Below, piece by piece: positions 24,068 to 33,163 of a DNA stretch of 64,000 nucleotides. The notes beneath the pieces were generated by a model that did no database searches, was not told where the DNA came from, and was given only the letters and a program-made list of their open reading frames with translations. This DNA comes from Streptomyces griseocarneus (GTDB lineage: Bacteria; Actinomycetota; Actinomycetes; Streptomycetales; Streptomycetaceae), in the NCBI GenBank assembly GCA_003674045.1, contig PENC01000018.1, forward strand, positions 91,720-155,719. Reading direction: 5' to 3'. The first letter of the stretch is position 1; every line of letters starts with the position of its first letter. Both the position numbers and the translations under genes were made by a program.

Positions 24068-25177
24068 ATGTATGCAGCCTCGTCCTCCGTGTCCGCACCG
24101 CCCCGGCAGCTCCGTCCGCAGCACGCCGGTGGCGGGCCGTACCTCGATCCCTCCAACGCCGCGGGGGCTTCCTTCGGAGGTGCGCGGGCTCGGCGGTCAC
24201 CGGGGCTCGGCGGCCAACCGCTCAGCGGGAGAATCGACTTGTCCGGCCCCCAGGGCTCGCAGTTGCGCACGGTGATCGCCGCGGTGCACCGCATCTGCCC
24301 GGAGTTCAACCCCGTCCAGGTGCTGCGCCGCGGCGGCCGCTCGATCCTGCTGGTCGGCTCCACCGGCCGCAATACAGCGGTGGCCAAGTGTTTACTGGAC
24401 CATTCGCCCGCCTGGGCGGAGCGGTTCCATCAGGAAATAGCGACGTACCGGGCGTTCGTCCGGCACCGCCCGCCGGTCCGGGTGCCGCGGCTGATCGCCG
24501 CGGACCCGGAGAACTGCACCCTGGTCATCGAGCGGATGCCCGGCCGGCCGGCCGCCGGGCAGCGGCATCCGGTGGAGGCCCCACCCCGCGCGGACATCCG
24601 CGCGGCACTCGGCGCGATCTCCCGGGTCAACCTCTGGCGCCCCCCGGCCGGGATGTTCGACATGCCGCTCGACTACGCCCAGCGCATCACCCGCTATCAC
24701 GAGCTGGGCCTGCTCACCGACCGCGACATGGGCGACCTCCAGAAGCTCCTGCACGGCCTGGCCCAGGTCCAGGGGCAGTTCTGCCATGGGGACGCGCTGC
24801 TCTCCAATGTGCTGCTCTCCCCCACCGGCCCGATCCTCGTCGACTGGGACCAGGCCGGCTGGTATCTCCCGGGGTACGACCTGGCCACGCTGTGGTCCGT
24901 GCTGGGTGACGCCCCGGGGGCACGCCGTCAGATCAGCACCTTCGCGCAGCAGGCGGGCCCGGTCTCGCGTGACGCCTTTCTGGTGAATCTCATGCTCGTA
25001 CTGACCCGCGAGATCCGCACGTACGAGACAGCGGTCCAGCGCGCCATGCAGGATCCGCCGCCGGTCACTCCGGGCGCTCCCGACGCCGGTGAGGAGCAGC
25101 GTCTGCTGCTGCGCCGTCTGCACGACGACTGCGCTCTCGCCAGGCGCGCCGTACGGGCGGCGGTCGGCACACGCTGA
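24068..25177 (+). CDS. Aminoglycoside-phosphotransferase/choline-kinase-fold protein
   Basis: 369 residues from ATG 24068 (AAGGGAT upstream). After an unstructured 60-residue N terminus comes a kinase-like fold: ILLVGSTGRNTAVAKCLL carries the nucleotide-binding Lys, VIERMPGRPAAG a hinge, FCHGDALLSNVLLSPTGPILVDWDQAGW the catalytic HGDxxxxN and metal-binding D. This is the APH family, which includes antibiotic kinases and many small-molecule kinases; no resistance function can be claimed. A TTA codon (24392-24394, Leu in AKCLLD) implies possible bldA control, fitting its position beside a developmental regulator. Confidence 0.82.
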   Translation: MYAASSSVSAPPRQLRPQHAGGGPYLDPSNAAGASFGGARARRSPGLGGQPLSGRIDLSGPQGSQLRTVIAAVHRICPEFNPVQVLRRGGRSILLVGSTGRNTAVAKCLLDHSPAWAERFHQEIATYRAFVRHRPPVRVPRLIAADPENCTLVIERMPGRPAAGQRHPVEAPPRADIRAALGAISRVNLWRPPAGMFDMPLDYAQRITRYHELGLLTDRDMGDLQKLLHGLAQVQGQFCHGDALLSNVLLSPTGPILVDWDQAGWYLPGYDLATLWSVLGDAPGARRQISTFAQQAGPVSRDAFLVNLMLVLTREIRTYETAVQRAMQDPPPVTPGAPDAGEEQRLLLRRLHDDCALARRAVRAAVGTR

Positions 25178-25407
25178 TCCCGCCTCCCCGTTCCGCCCTG
25201 ACCCGCCGCGCCCCTCTCCACGCGGCGGGTCGGCCATGCCGGACGGAAGGTCGGCACCCAGCGGCTCGGAGAGCCTCCCCCGGACGGGCGCATCAGGATG
25301 ATTGACGGATCGTCACCCAAGGACTACCTCTGGTACGTCCGGTCCCGCACGCCTGATCGCGCACCTACCATCCCAGCTCGGTGGCATGCCGTCCCGAGGA
25401 GGCCGCA

Positions 25408-27423
25408 TTGCGAGGATCTCAACAACTCCACCCCCGGATCACTCCGCCAAGAGCCCCGCGAAGAAAGCGCCGCGGGCTCCGGGCCGCAGGTGTCGTCGCG
25501 TCGGCGGCCCTGCTGCTGCCCGCGCTGTCCGCCGTGCCCACGGCGAGCGCGGACCAGCGGCCGTCCTCCGATACCCTCCAGCGGGCCTTCGCCACGGCCT
25601 CGGCGAAGTACCGCGTGCCCACGGATGTACTGCTGGCCGTCTCGTACCTCCAGTCCCGCTGGGACACCCACGGCGGCGCGCCCAGCGTCACCGGCGGCTA
25701 CGGCCCGATGCATCTGACCGACGCCGCGACGGCCCTGGCCACGGCCCCGCATGTGGTGGGCAGCCTGGAGGATCCGCGCGGTGACAGCGCCCGTCCGCTC
25801 GCGGCGGCCCGTACCGTGCGTCCGGCGCTGCCGACGCCGGGCGAGCTCCCGGCGCGGCTGCGCACCCTGGGCCGGGCCGCGGAGCTCTCGCATCTCTCCC
25901 CCGCGTCGCTGCGCCGGGATCCGGCGGCCAATGTCGAGGGCGGCGCGGCGCTGCTGGCCTCCGCCCAACGGCGGCTGGGCCTGCCGCTCACCGGCGATCC
26001 GGCGGACTGGTACGCGGCGGTGGCGAGCTTCCCCAGTGCCACCGACGCGGCGACGGCCGACGTCTTCGCCCGCGACGTCTTCGACGTACTGCACACCGGG
26101 GAGCGGCGCACCACCGACACCGGCCAGGTGGTCACCCTGACGGGGCACCCGCGTCTGACAGGGCGTACGGAACAGGTGCGCAAGCTGGGGCTGACGGTGC
26201 CTCCGGCGGACCATGTGGAGTGCCCGGAGTCGGTGGCCTGTGAGGCGATCCCGGCGCCGTACCAGAAGCTGGAGGGGGCGGACTACGGCAACCACGACGT
26301 GGCGGACCGGCCTCATGCCCCGTCGCAGAAGGTACGTTTCATCGTCATCCACGACACCGAGGGGTCGTGGGACACCACCATCAAGCTGATCAAAGACCCG
26401 ACGTACGTCTCGTGGAACTACACGGTGCGTTCGACGGACGGGCACATCGCGCAGCATGTGCCGACGAAGGACGTGGCCTGGCACGCGGGCAACTGGTACA
26501 TGAACTCCACGTCGGTCGGCATCGAGCACGAAGGTTTCCTCGCCCAGCCGGACTCCTGGTACACGGAGCAGATGTACCGCACGTCCGCCCGGCTGGTGGC
26601 CTATCTGGCCGAGAAGCTGGACATCCCCCTGGACCGGCAGCACATCCTGGGGCACGACAACGTGCCGGGCACGACCCCTTCGACCATCAAGGGCATGCAC
26701 ACGGACCCGGGCCCGTACTGGGACTGGGAGCACTACTTCGACCTGATGGACAGTCCCCTCGCGCCCACGGGCGGGCTGTTCGGCGGGATGGTGACCATCC
26801 TGCCGGACTACGAGGACAACGTGGTGCCGTACACGGGCTGCGTGCAGCAGGGCCGGCCGTGCGACCGGCACGGTTCGGGCGCGGTCCGGCTGCGTACGGC
26901 GCCGCGGGAGAACGCGCCGCTGGTCAAGGACGCCGGGCTGCACCCGGGTGACGGGGCGTCGACGAACGATGTCAACGACACGGGTGCCCGCGCGTCGACC
27001 GGTCAGCAGTTCGCCCTGGCGGACCGGCACGGGTCGTGGACGGCGATCTGGTACCTGGGGCAGAAGGCGTGGTTCAAGGACCCGTGGTGGGAGCCGACCG
27101 CGGTGAGCGCCTGGGGCCGGGTGGTCACACCGAGGCCGGGGCTGCGCGAGGTGCCGGTGTACGGGCGGGCGTACCCGGAGCGGGCGGCGTACCCGCCGGG
27201 CGTGCCGGTGCAGGACGTGACACCGCTGCCGTACAAGCTGCTCGCCGGGCAGGCGTACGCGCTGGGCGCGACGGTCCCCGGCGAGTATCTGTGGGCGAAG
27301 ACCTTCGACCCGGCGGGCCACAGGCTGGTCCGGGGGAAGGACGTGTACTACGAGATCCAGTTCGGCCACCGGGTGGCCTTCGTCAAGGCCGCCGACGTAC
27401 GGGTGCGCGCGTCGGACCGCTGA
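25408..27423 (+). CDS. Secreted N-acetylmuramoyl-L-alanine amidase (Amidase_2/PGRP type)
   Basis: 671 residues from TTG 25408, chosen because GAGGAGG lies six bases upstream. A long signal peptide (RRKRRGLRAAGVVASAALLLPALSAVPTASA) is followed by a helical domain (about 55-200) whose VPTDVLLAVSYLQSRW...GGYGPMHLTD resembles lytic transglycosylase-type folds. The amidase domain spans about 300-445: FIVIHDTEGSWDTT (first zinc His), SWNYTVRSTDGHIAQHVP, DVAWHAGNW, GIEHEGF, LGHDNVPGT and HTDPGPYWDW (last His/Asp ligands). The C-terminal 200 residues look like SH3-type beta domains (AVRLRTAPRENAPLVKDAG). It should cleave the MurNAc-L-Ala bond in peptidoglycan during growth or sporulation. Confidence 0.9.
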   Translation: MRGSQQLHPRITPPRAPRRKRRGLRAAGVVASAALLLPALSAVPTASADQRPSSDTLQRAFATASAKYRVPTDVLLAVSYLQSRWDTHGGAPSVTGGYGPMHLTDAATALATAPHVVGSLEDPRGDSARPLAAARTVRPALPTPGELPARLRTLGRAAELSHLSPASLRRDPAANVEGGAALLASAQRRLGLPLTGDPADWYAAVASFPSATDAATADVFARDVFDVLHTGERRTTDTGQVVTLTGHPRLTGRTEQVRKLGLTVPPADHVECPESVACEAIPAPYQKLEGADYGNHDVADRPHAPSQKVRFIVIHDTEGSWDTTIKLIKDPTYVSWNYTVRSTDGHIAQHVPTKDVAWHAGNWYMNSTSVGIEHEGFLAQPDSWYTEQMYRTSARLVAYLAEKLDIPLDRQHILGHDNVPGTTPSTIKGMHTDPGPYWDWEHYFDLMDSPLAPTGGLFGGMVTILPDYEDNVVPYTGCVQQGRPCDRHGSGAVRLRTAPRENAPLVKDAGLHPGDGASTNDVNDTGARASTGQQFALADRHGSWTAIWYLGQKAWFKDPWWEPTAVSAWGRVVTPRPGLREVPVYGRAYPERAAYPPGVPVQDVTPLPYKLLAGQAYALGATVPGEYLWAKTFDPAGHRLVRGKDVYYEIQFGHRVAFVKAADVRVRASDR

Positions 27424-27441
27424 CGGTCCGGGCGGAACGCG

Positions 27442-27480
27442 CCGGAGCCCGGTACGGACGAGTTCCGTACCGGGCTCCGG
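27442..27480. terminator. Bidirectional hairpin terminator
   Basis: A perfect 16-base stem (CCGGAGCCCGGTACGG at 27442-27457, its complement at 27465-27480) with a 7-base loop ACGAGTT, between the convergent amidase and 27510-28010 genes. No U-tract follows, as is usual in Streptomyces. Confidence 0.9.
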
Positions 27481-27509
27481 TGTGCGATGTCGGGGTTGTC
27501 GGCGGGGGC

Positions 27510-28010
27510 TCAGGCCTGCTGGAACATCTCCGCGGGCAGCGGCTTGAGCAGTTGGTAGAGCTCGTCCGTGATGGGGCGGTCCCAGCTCGCGATGGTGACG
27601 AGGACGCCGTCGCTGCGGTCGAACTGGGTACAGGAGATGCGGCCTTCGGAGCACTTCAGGCGCCGCACGATCAGCAGGTTGTCCTCGTGCATCACCGGGA
27701 TGTCCTCGGTCTCCAGCACATGCACCGGCTCGTCGTTGCCGAGCGCCGCGAGCAGCTGCGCCACCTCGAAGGGCACCTGCCCCTCGCCGAGGTCGCGGGC
27801 CGGGGAGCCCTCCGGCAGATTGCCGATGATCATCGCGGGGCCGCGCCCGCCGAAGAGGTCGTAGCGGAGGAAGACGCCCTGGCAGCTGCCATCGGGAGCG
27901 GGCAGCAGCCCGGCCCCGAGATCGCCGGGCCAGTCACCCGGGTCCATGGCGAGGACGTCGAAGTCCGGCCCGATGGGCGTGGCGGCGCTGCGGCGGCGGA
28001 GGAACGACAT
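27510..28010 (-). CDS. Conserved hypothetical protein
   Basis: 166 residues starting MSFLRRRSAATPIGPDFDVLAMDPGDWPGDLGAGLLPAPDG; soluble alpha/beta composition with conserved-looking HEDNLLIVRRLKCSEGRISCTQFDRSDGVLVTIASWDRPI. I do not recognise a domain. The start ATG 28008-28010 has AAGGG immediately upstream at short spacing. It converges on the amidase gene, with the 27442-27480 hairpin between them, and repeat copy C lies beyond its 5' end. Confidence 0.7.
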   Translation of the reverse strand: MSFLRRRSAATPIGPDFDVLAMDPGDWPGDLGAGLLPAPDGSCQGVFLRYDLFGGRGPAMIIGNLPEGSPARDLGEGQVPFEVAQLLAALGNDEPVHVLETEDIPVMHEDNLLIVRRLKCSEGRISCTQFDRSDGVLVTIASWDRPITDELYQLLKPLPAEMFQQA

Positions 28011-28059
28011 GCCCTTATCGTACGTGCCCGCACCCACAGCGCCTCGCCCGGCATTGGGT

Positions 28060-28230
28060 TACCGCGCCGCGTGGCCGCGGCCCACCGGGGGCGCGGGGCC
28101 GTGACACTCTGCGGCTCCGCCGCGTGGCCGCGCCCCACCAGGGGCGCGGGGAACTGCGCGACCAGCCCCCACCGGCCTGCAGACGCCGACGGAGCGCGCC
28201 ACCCGCCCCGGCAGGCGCCCCAAAAGCCGG
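28060..28230 (+). repeat. Dispersed intergenic repeat, copy C
   Basis: Forward copy: GGGGGCGCGGGGCCGTGACACT, the core TGCGGCTCCGCCGCGTGG, then GGGGCGCGGGGAACTGCGCG, ACCAGCCCCCACCGG and the distal element. It lies between the 5' end of the hypothetical gene and the 3' end of the TetR gene. Confidence 0.8.
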
Positions 28231-28233
28231 TGG

Positions 28234-28845
28234 CTAGCCGCTCCGCAAGGACTCAAGATGGCGGCGGAGGACCCTGAGAAGCACATCCGCCCCCACCCGC
28301 TCCGGCTCCAGTACGGCCTGCAGCGTCAGCCCGTCCAGCAGCGCCGCCAGCCGCACACTCTCCAGCTCGACGTCCAGCCCGGCCGGCAGACCCCCCGCCT
28401 GCTGCGCCCCGTGCAGCACGCGCCGCAGCAGGACGAGCATGTTGGCCTGCACCTCGACGGCCCGGGGGCGGAGTCCGGGCCGTGTACGGGCCGCGGTGGT
28501 GAAGGCGATCCACAGCGTGGACTCCTCGTGGCGCGCGTCGTCGACCGGGAGGAGTTCCGCCAGCAGCTCCTCCACCCGCGCACGGCGCTCGTCCGGCGCT
28601 CCGGCGAGGATGCGGTCGGCGTGTGCGCGGAGCCGTCCCTCGACGCGGTCGGCCAGCTCCCCCATGGCGAAGATCACCATCTCGTCGTGGTCGGTGAAGT
28701 AGTGACGCACGGAGCCCACGGCGAGCCCTGCCTCGTCGGCGACATTGCGGAGCGAGGCGGCCTCCAGACCGTCCCGGCTCACGACACGGAGCACGGCCTC
28801 CGCCACGGCGCGGCGGCGGGCGCTGGGGTCGACGATCTTCGGCAT
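28234..28845 (-). CDS. TetR-family transcriptional regulator
   Basis: 203 residues. The N-terminal DNA-binding domain is clear: RRRAVAEAVLRVVSRDGLEAASLRNVADEAGLAVGSVRHYFTDHDEMVIFAMGEL, with the recognition helix at AGLAVGSVRHYF. The C-terminal ligand domain resembles the BetI-type C6 subgroup (ANMLVLLRRVLHGAQQ...VRLAALLDGLTLQAVLEPE). It is divergent from a small membrane protein across 70 bases, so it very probably represses that gene and itself. The ligand is unknown. Confidence 0.92.
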   Translation of the reverse strand: MPKIVDPSARRRAVAEAVLRVVSRDGLEAASLRNVADEAGLAVGSVRHYFTDHDEMVIFAMGELADRVEGRLRAHADRILAGAPDERRARVEELLAELLPVDDARHEESTLWIAFTTAARTRPGLRPRAVEVQANMLVLLRRVLHGAQQAGGLPAGLDVELESVRLAALLDGLTLQAVLEPERVGADVLLRVLRRHLESLRSG

Positions 28846-28915
28846 GTTCGCCTTTATAGCACGCCTGGGCTAATATCTTTTTGGCACAAGCAAGCTAAAA
28901 AGGAGGCGGGGGAAG
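28846..28915. promoter_or_regulatory. Divergent promoter/operator of the TetR gene and membrane gene
   Basis: 70 AT-rich bases in a GC-rich setting. TAATAT (28871-28876) is a good -10 candidate reading right. TAGC-ACGCCTGG-GCTA (28857-28872) forms a short inverted repeat next to it, suitable as a TetR half-site pair. AAAAAGGAGG near 28897-28906 is the strong ribosome-binding site of the membrane gene. Operator identity is inference. Confidence 0.5.
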
Positions 28916-29395
28916 TTGCACGGCTGGATGCTCGGGGTGGTCATCGCCGCAGTGGCGGTCATCGTGGTGATCAAGCGACTGCGCGGGGAACCCCTCAACG
29001 CCCGGGACCTGCTGATACCGCCCGCGATCCTGACCGGCATCGGCATCGTGTCCCTGACCAAGGCCCATGGCCTGACGGCCGCGGACTTCGTCTGGATGGG
29101 CGCGGGCGCCGTCCTGGGTGTGGCACTGGGCGCGGTCCGCGGCGCCACGATCACGGTGTTCGAGAAGGACGGGGTGCTGTGGCAGCGCTACACCGCCCGC
29201 ACCTTCGCCGTCATGGTGGTCTCGTTCGCGATCATGGCCGGGTTCGGGCTGCTCGCCGCGAAGGCGGGAATGCACGAGGAGGCGCGGCCGACACAGCTGA
29301 CCCTCGGCATCAGCTTCCTCGGCGAGGCGCTGGCGGTGGGCCTGCGCGCGCTGGGGACGGGGGTGCCGTTCGCCCCGGAGCGCAAGAGCTCCTGA
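28916..29395 (+). CDS. Four-helix membrane protein (CcdC/DUF1453-like)
   Basis: 159 residues from TTG 28916 with a strong AAAGGAGG upstream. Four hydrophobic segments: MLGVVIAAVAVIVVI, LLIPPAILTGIGIVSLT, DFVWMGAGAVLGVALGAVRG and FAVMVVSFAIMAGFGLLAAKAG, with a basic KRLRGEPLNARDLL loop after the first. The layout matches the CcdC/DUF1453-like family of small membrane proteins of unknown role. It is probably the target of the divergent TetR regulator, so an export or stress function is possible but unproven. Confidence 0.7.
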   Translation: MHGWMLGVVIAAVAVIVVIKRLRGEPLNARDLLIPPAILTGIGIVSLTKAHGLTAADFVWMGAGAVLGVALGAVRGATITVFEKDGVLWQRYTARTFAVMVVSFAIMAGFGLLAAKAGMHEEARPTQLTLGISFLGEALAVGLRALGTGVPFAPERKSS

Positions 29396-29708
29396 CGCCG
29401 GGGCACCGACAGGGAAGCCGGAAGGAAGTCCCGCCCGGACGCGGCTTGTGGGGGCGCCAGTCCGGGCGGGTCGACGGCCGAGGATCGGCGCGCGGAGCAC
29501 GCTACCAGGCAGAATCACCACTTTCCGGCGTCATCACTCTAAAGAGCTCCATTAGCGGAGGATTTACCCGTAACGGCGGCGACACTCCCGGCATTTCCGG
29601 CCCGATGGTGTGATGGCGCAAATGAGTGAATGTCCGAAACCTCTGCAATTGCGGTCGAGTTACTCAGGTCAACTTCCCGAGAAGGTGCATCGATCGAAAG
29701 GCACGGAC
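29396..29708. promoter_or_regulatory. Rodlin upstream region
   Basis: 313 bases with no convincing gene. The final 180 bases (from about 29525) are much AT-richer than average, including CACTCTAAAGAGCTCCATTA (CTAAAGAG is a small hairpin candidate) and GAGGATTTACCCG. This should hold the rodlin promoter; rodlin genes are known to be switched on during aerial growth. No specific sigma-factor motif is assigned. Confidence 0.45.
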
Positions 29709-30104
29709 GTGCTCAAGAAGGTTCTCACCACGGCCACTCTGACGGCCACCGCGGTCGGCACGATGGCGGCCCCGGCGCTGGCGATCGGCAATGAAGGCGA
29801 TGTCGCGAACGGCAACGCCTCCAAGACCGGGTACGGCAACACCCACACCGGCGGCAAGCAGAGCCCGCAGATGAGCCTGATCCAGGGCACTCTCAACAAG
29901 CCGTGCCTCGGGATCGGCAAGATCGGTGCCCAGTCGCTCATCGGGCTGCTCAACATCGGCCTCCAGGACGTGCCGATCCTCACGCAGCAGGCCCAGCAGC
30001 AGTGCACCGACAACTCGACGATCAGCCAGGGCGACGCGCAGCTGTCGCACATCCTGGACGAGATCCCGATCATCTCGGGCAACGGTTCGGGCAACGGCCG
30101 CTGA
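29709..30104 (+). CDS. Rodlin (rodlet-layer surface protein)
   Basis: 131 residues from GTG 29709 (AAAGG upstream). The signal peptide LKKVLTTATLTATAVGTMAAPALA is followed by the rodlin pattern: AIGNEGDVANGNAS...YGNTHTGGKQSPQMSLIQGTLNKPCLGIGKI, then LLNIGLQDVPILTQQAQQQCTDNSTISQGDAQLSHILDEIPIISGNG. The two Cys (KPCLG and QQCTDN) are the usual pair. Rodlins organise chaplin fibrils into the rodlet layer of aerial hyphae and spores. Known species often carry two divergent rodlin genes; here only one is present and no chaplin gene is adjacent. A strong terminator follows. Confidence 0.92.
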   Translation: MLKKVLTTATLTATAVGTMAAPALAIGNEGDVANGNASKTGYGNTHTGGKQSPQMSLIQGTLNKPCLGIGKIGAQSLIGLLNIGLQDVPILTQQAQQQCTDNSTISQGDAQLSHILDEIPIISGNGSGNGR

Positions 30105-30126
30105 TCGACGACGACCGCTTGAGCGG

Positions 30127-30166
30127 AACCCCCTTCCCCGGGTGCAGTGGCCCGGGGAAGGGGGTT
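30127..30166 (+). terminator. Rho-independent-type terminator of the rodlin gene
   Basis: A perfect 16-base stem, AACCCCCTTCCCCGGG at 30127-30142 and its complement at 30151-30166, with loop TGCAGTGG, 23 bases after the stop. TCCTCAT follows instead of a U-run. Confidence 0.92.
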
Positions 30167-30209
30167 TCCTCATGATCAGAAATGATCGGATCCGATTGTT
30201 ACGGCGTCG

Positions 30210-30217
30210 TATACGAT
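30210..30217 (+). promoter_or_regulatory. -10 element for a leaderless leader-peptide transcript
   Basis: TATACGAT lies 6 bases before GTG 30224, the distance expected if transcription starts at the GTG itself. The surrounding bases (GATTGTTACGGCGTCG) are AT-richer than average; a -35 box is not certain. Confidence 0.6.
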
Positions 30218-30223
30218 GGGCTC

Positions 30224-30298
30224 GTGACCCCGCTCGTGAAACGCCGCCACGTGGACCTCCACCGCGTCACCAGCATGTCCTGTCGCCGTTCCGGCTGA
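30224..30298 (+). CDS. Cysteine-type leader peptide (24 residues, leaderless mRNA)
   Basis: GTG 30224 opens a 24-codon frame ending TGA 30296-30298: VTPLVK, then RRHVDLHRVTSMS, then CRRSG. The RRHVDL.R..S...CR pattern is that of the short 'putative leader peptides' found upstream of sulfur and cysteine-related operons in actinomycetes. The single Cys codon near the end would let ribosome stalling report cysteinyl-tRNA supply. No Shine-Dalgarno exists; the -10 box just upstream indicates a leaderless message. It is followed 10 bases later by a terminator-like hairpin and then the oxygenase gene. Confidence 0.75.
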   Translation: MTPLVKRRHVDLHRVTSMSCRRSG

Positions 30299-30308
30299 TC
30301 TTCCTTAC

Positions 30309-30360
30309 GGCCTGCCCGCATTCTCCGGGCTGTGGCCTGTTTTCTTCTTTTCTTTCTTCT
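30309..30360 (+). terminator. Candidate attenuator hairpin with pyrimidine/U-rich tail
   Basis: GGCC-T-GCCCG at 30309-30318 pairs with CGGGC-TGT-GGCC at 30326-30337 around a 7-base loop. A pyrimidine tract then runs from 30338 to 30360 (TGTTTTCTTCTTTTC and on). Such a U-rich tract is very unusual in this genome. It lies between the leader peptide stop and the oxygenase start, the position of an attenuator. Confidence 0.65.
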
Positions 30361-30468
30361 GCCGCTTCCCGGTCTCCCCGCCTGTCCTGTCCGCATACCC
30401 CGCGGCGGCAGCGCGGCCGTCCGGCGTACCGCCGTACGTACCGGGCCTTCACGTATGTGGATGTCCTC

Positions 30469-31485
30469 ATGAGCAACAAGCTTCCCGTCATCGACCTCTC
30501 CGCCGCCTCCGGCAGCGACGCCGACCGCGCCGCCTTCCGCGAGACGCTGCACAGCGCCGCCCGTGACGTGGGCTTCTTCCACCTTGTCGGCCATGGGATC
30601 ACCGAGTCCGAGACCGCCGAGCTGACGCGCACGATGCGCGCCTTCTTCGCGCTCCCCGAGGAGGAGCGGCTGTCGATCAGCAACCTCAACTCGCCCCACT
30701 TCCGCGGCTACACGCGGACCGGGGACGAGCGCACCGGCGGCAGCCAGGACTGGCGGGACCAGCTCGACATAGGTGCCGAGCGCGCGGCCCGGATACCCAC
30801 GGGCGACGAGCCCGGCTACTGGTGGCTGGAGGGCCCCAACCAGTGGCCCGCCGCCCTGCCCGAGCTGCGGACCGCCGCCCTGCACTGGATCGACCGGCTG
30901 AGCACGGTCGCCGAGCGCCTGCTGCACGAGCTGCTGGCCTCGATCGGCGCCCCGCCCACGTTCTACGACGAGGCCTTCGCCGACCACCCGCACCTGCACC
31001 TGAAGCTCGTCCGCTACCCCGGCAGCGCACCCGACGGCGCCGGGCAGGGCGTCGGCGCGCACAAGGACTACGGCTTCCTGACCCTGCTGCTGACGGACGA
31101 GGTCGGCGGGCTCGAAGTGGAGGGCGCGGACGGCGTGTTCCGCGAAGTGCCGCCCATGCCGGGGGCGTTCGTGATCAACCTGGGCGAGCTGCTGGAGGTG
31201 GCGACCAACGGCTACCTCAAGGCCACCAACCACCGCGTGGTGAGCCCGCCCGGAAACCGGGAGCGGTTCTCCGTGCCGTTCTTCTACAACCCGCGGCTGG
31301 ACGCGCGGATCGAGCCCGTGCCGTTCGCGTACGCGGACCGGGCTCCCGGGGTGACGCAGGACGCGACGAATCCGCTCTTCGCGGAGTACGGGCGCAATGA
31401 GATCAAGGGGTGGCTGCGGGCGCATCCGGAGGTGGCGCGGCGCTTCCACGCCGGCCTCCTGGCGGAGGGCTCGCCGGTCGCCTGA
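30469..31485 (+). CDS. 2-oxoglutarate/Fe(II)-type dioxygenase (isopenicillin-N-synthase-like)
   Basis: 338 residues. The non-haem-iron N-terminal domain starts KLPVIDLSAAS and contains GFFHLVGHGI and MRAFFALPEEER. The double-stranded beta-helix core carries the metal triad: HKD in GAHKDYGFLTLLL and the distal His in TNHRVVSP, plus the 2OG-binding RFSVPFF (RxS). Substrate unknown; the family oxidises amino acids, sulfur compounds and many metabolites. The upstream cysteine-type leader peptide and attenuator suggest a link to sulfur metabolism (inference). No strong Shine-Dalgarno precedes ATG 30469; GGATG at 30460 is the best candidate. Confidence 0.88.
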   Translation: MSNKLPVIDLSAASGSDADRAAFRETLHSAARDVGFFHLVGHGITESETAELTRTMRAFFALPEEERLSISNLNSPHFRGYTRTGDERTGGSQDWRDQLDIGAERAARIPTGDEPGYWWLEGPNQWPAALPELRTAALHWIDRLSTVAERLLHELLASIGAPPTFYDEAFADHPHLHLKLVRYPGSAPDGAGQGVGAHKDYGFLTLLLTDEVGGLEVEGADGVFREVPPMPGAFVINLGELLEVATNGYLKATNHRVVSPPGNRERFSVPFFYNPRLDARIEPVPFAYADRAPGVTQDATNPLFAEYGRNEIKGWLRAHPEVARRFHAGLLAEGSPVA

Positions 31486-31494
31486 CCTCCGCCG

Positions 31495-31645
31495 CTCTGC
31501 GGGCGCGCCCACCGGAGTGCGTCTCACGCTCCGCGCGCGGCTGCGGGTCCGGTGGGGGCTTGTCGCGCCCACGCGGCGGAGCCGCATATCGAAACAGCCC
31601 CGCGCCCCTCAAGCCCGGGGCTTCGCCCCGGTTGTACCCATCACG
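31495..31645 (-). repeat. Dispersed intergenic repeat, copy D (reverse)
   Basis: Reverse-strand copy, nearly identical to copy A: core CGCGGCGGAGCCGCATATCG, GGTGGGGGCTTGTCGCGC upstream and AGCCCCGCGCCCCTC beyond, with GCCCGGGGCTTCGCCCCGG as an extra hairpin. It separates the oxygenase from the convergent DUF397 gene. Confidence 0.85.
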
Positions 31646-31672
31646 CGGGGTCCGGGGCGCGGCCCCGGTGGG

Positions 31673-31918
31673 TCATCCCGGTGTCGCGGGGAATTCGAAG
31701 CGGCGCGCGTTGCGGACGAAGGTTCGCCATTCCATGGGGGCGAAAACCAGGGCGGGTCCGGCAGGGGCCCGCCCGTGCCGCATGGCGATGAAGCCCTCGA
31801 CGAAGGCGATCTGGACATCGCCGATGCCGCGGCTGCCCGGCTGCCATGCGGCGTTCGCGAGGTCGAGGGCCGGCCTGACGCCGCCGTCGGCCGGTCGTTC
31901 CGTCATGCTCTTCGCCAC
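31673..31918 (-). CDS. DUF397 family protein (solo)
   Basis: 81 residues from GTG 31916-31918, with GGGAGGAG eight bases upstream. The family core is LDLANAAWQPGSRGIGDVQIAFVEGFIAMRHG, then GPALVFAPMEWRTFVRNARRFEF. DUF397 proteins are small and usually paired with an XRE-type regulator; in Streptomyces these pairs are linked to development and antibiotic control. Here no XRE partner is adjacent, so it is an orphan. Function is inferred only from family. Confidence 0.85.
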   Translation of the reverse strand: MAKSMTERPADGGVRPALDLANAAWQPGSRGIGDVQIAFVEGFIAMRHGRAPAGPALVFAPMEWRTFVRNARRFEFPATPG

Positions 31919-31996
31919 GTCCGTACTCCTCCCGGTCGTCGTCGCGGGGCCCACCCTAGCGAGCGCGGCGGGCGCCGGACAGGCCGCCGCCCGTCC

Positions 31997-33159
<1,163 letters not shown>

Positions 33160-33163
<4 letters not shown>

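Noticed and set aside
24068..25177. Aminoglycoside resistance gene
   Set aside because: The kinase fold is shared with many non-resistance enzymes; no resistance or biosynthetic context is present.
30105..30180. Small gene after rodlin
   Set aside because: The apparent frame runs through a perfect terminator hairpin and has no ribosome-binding site.
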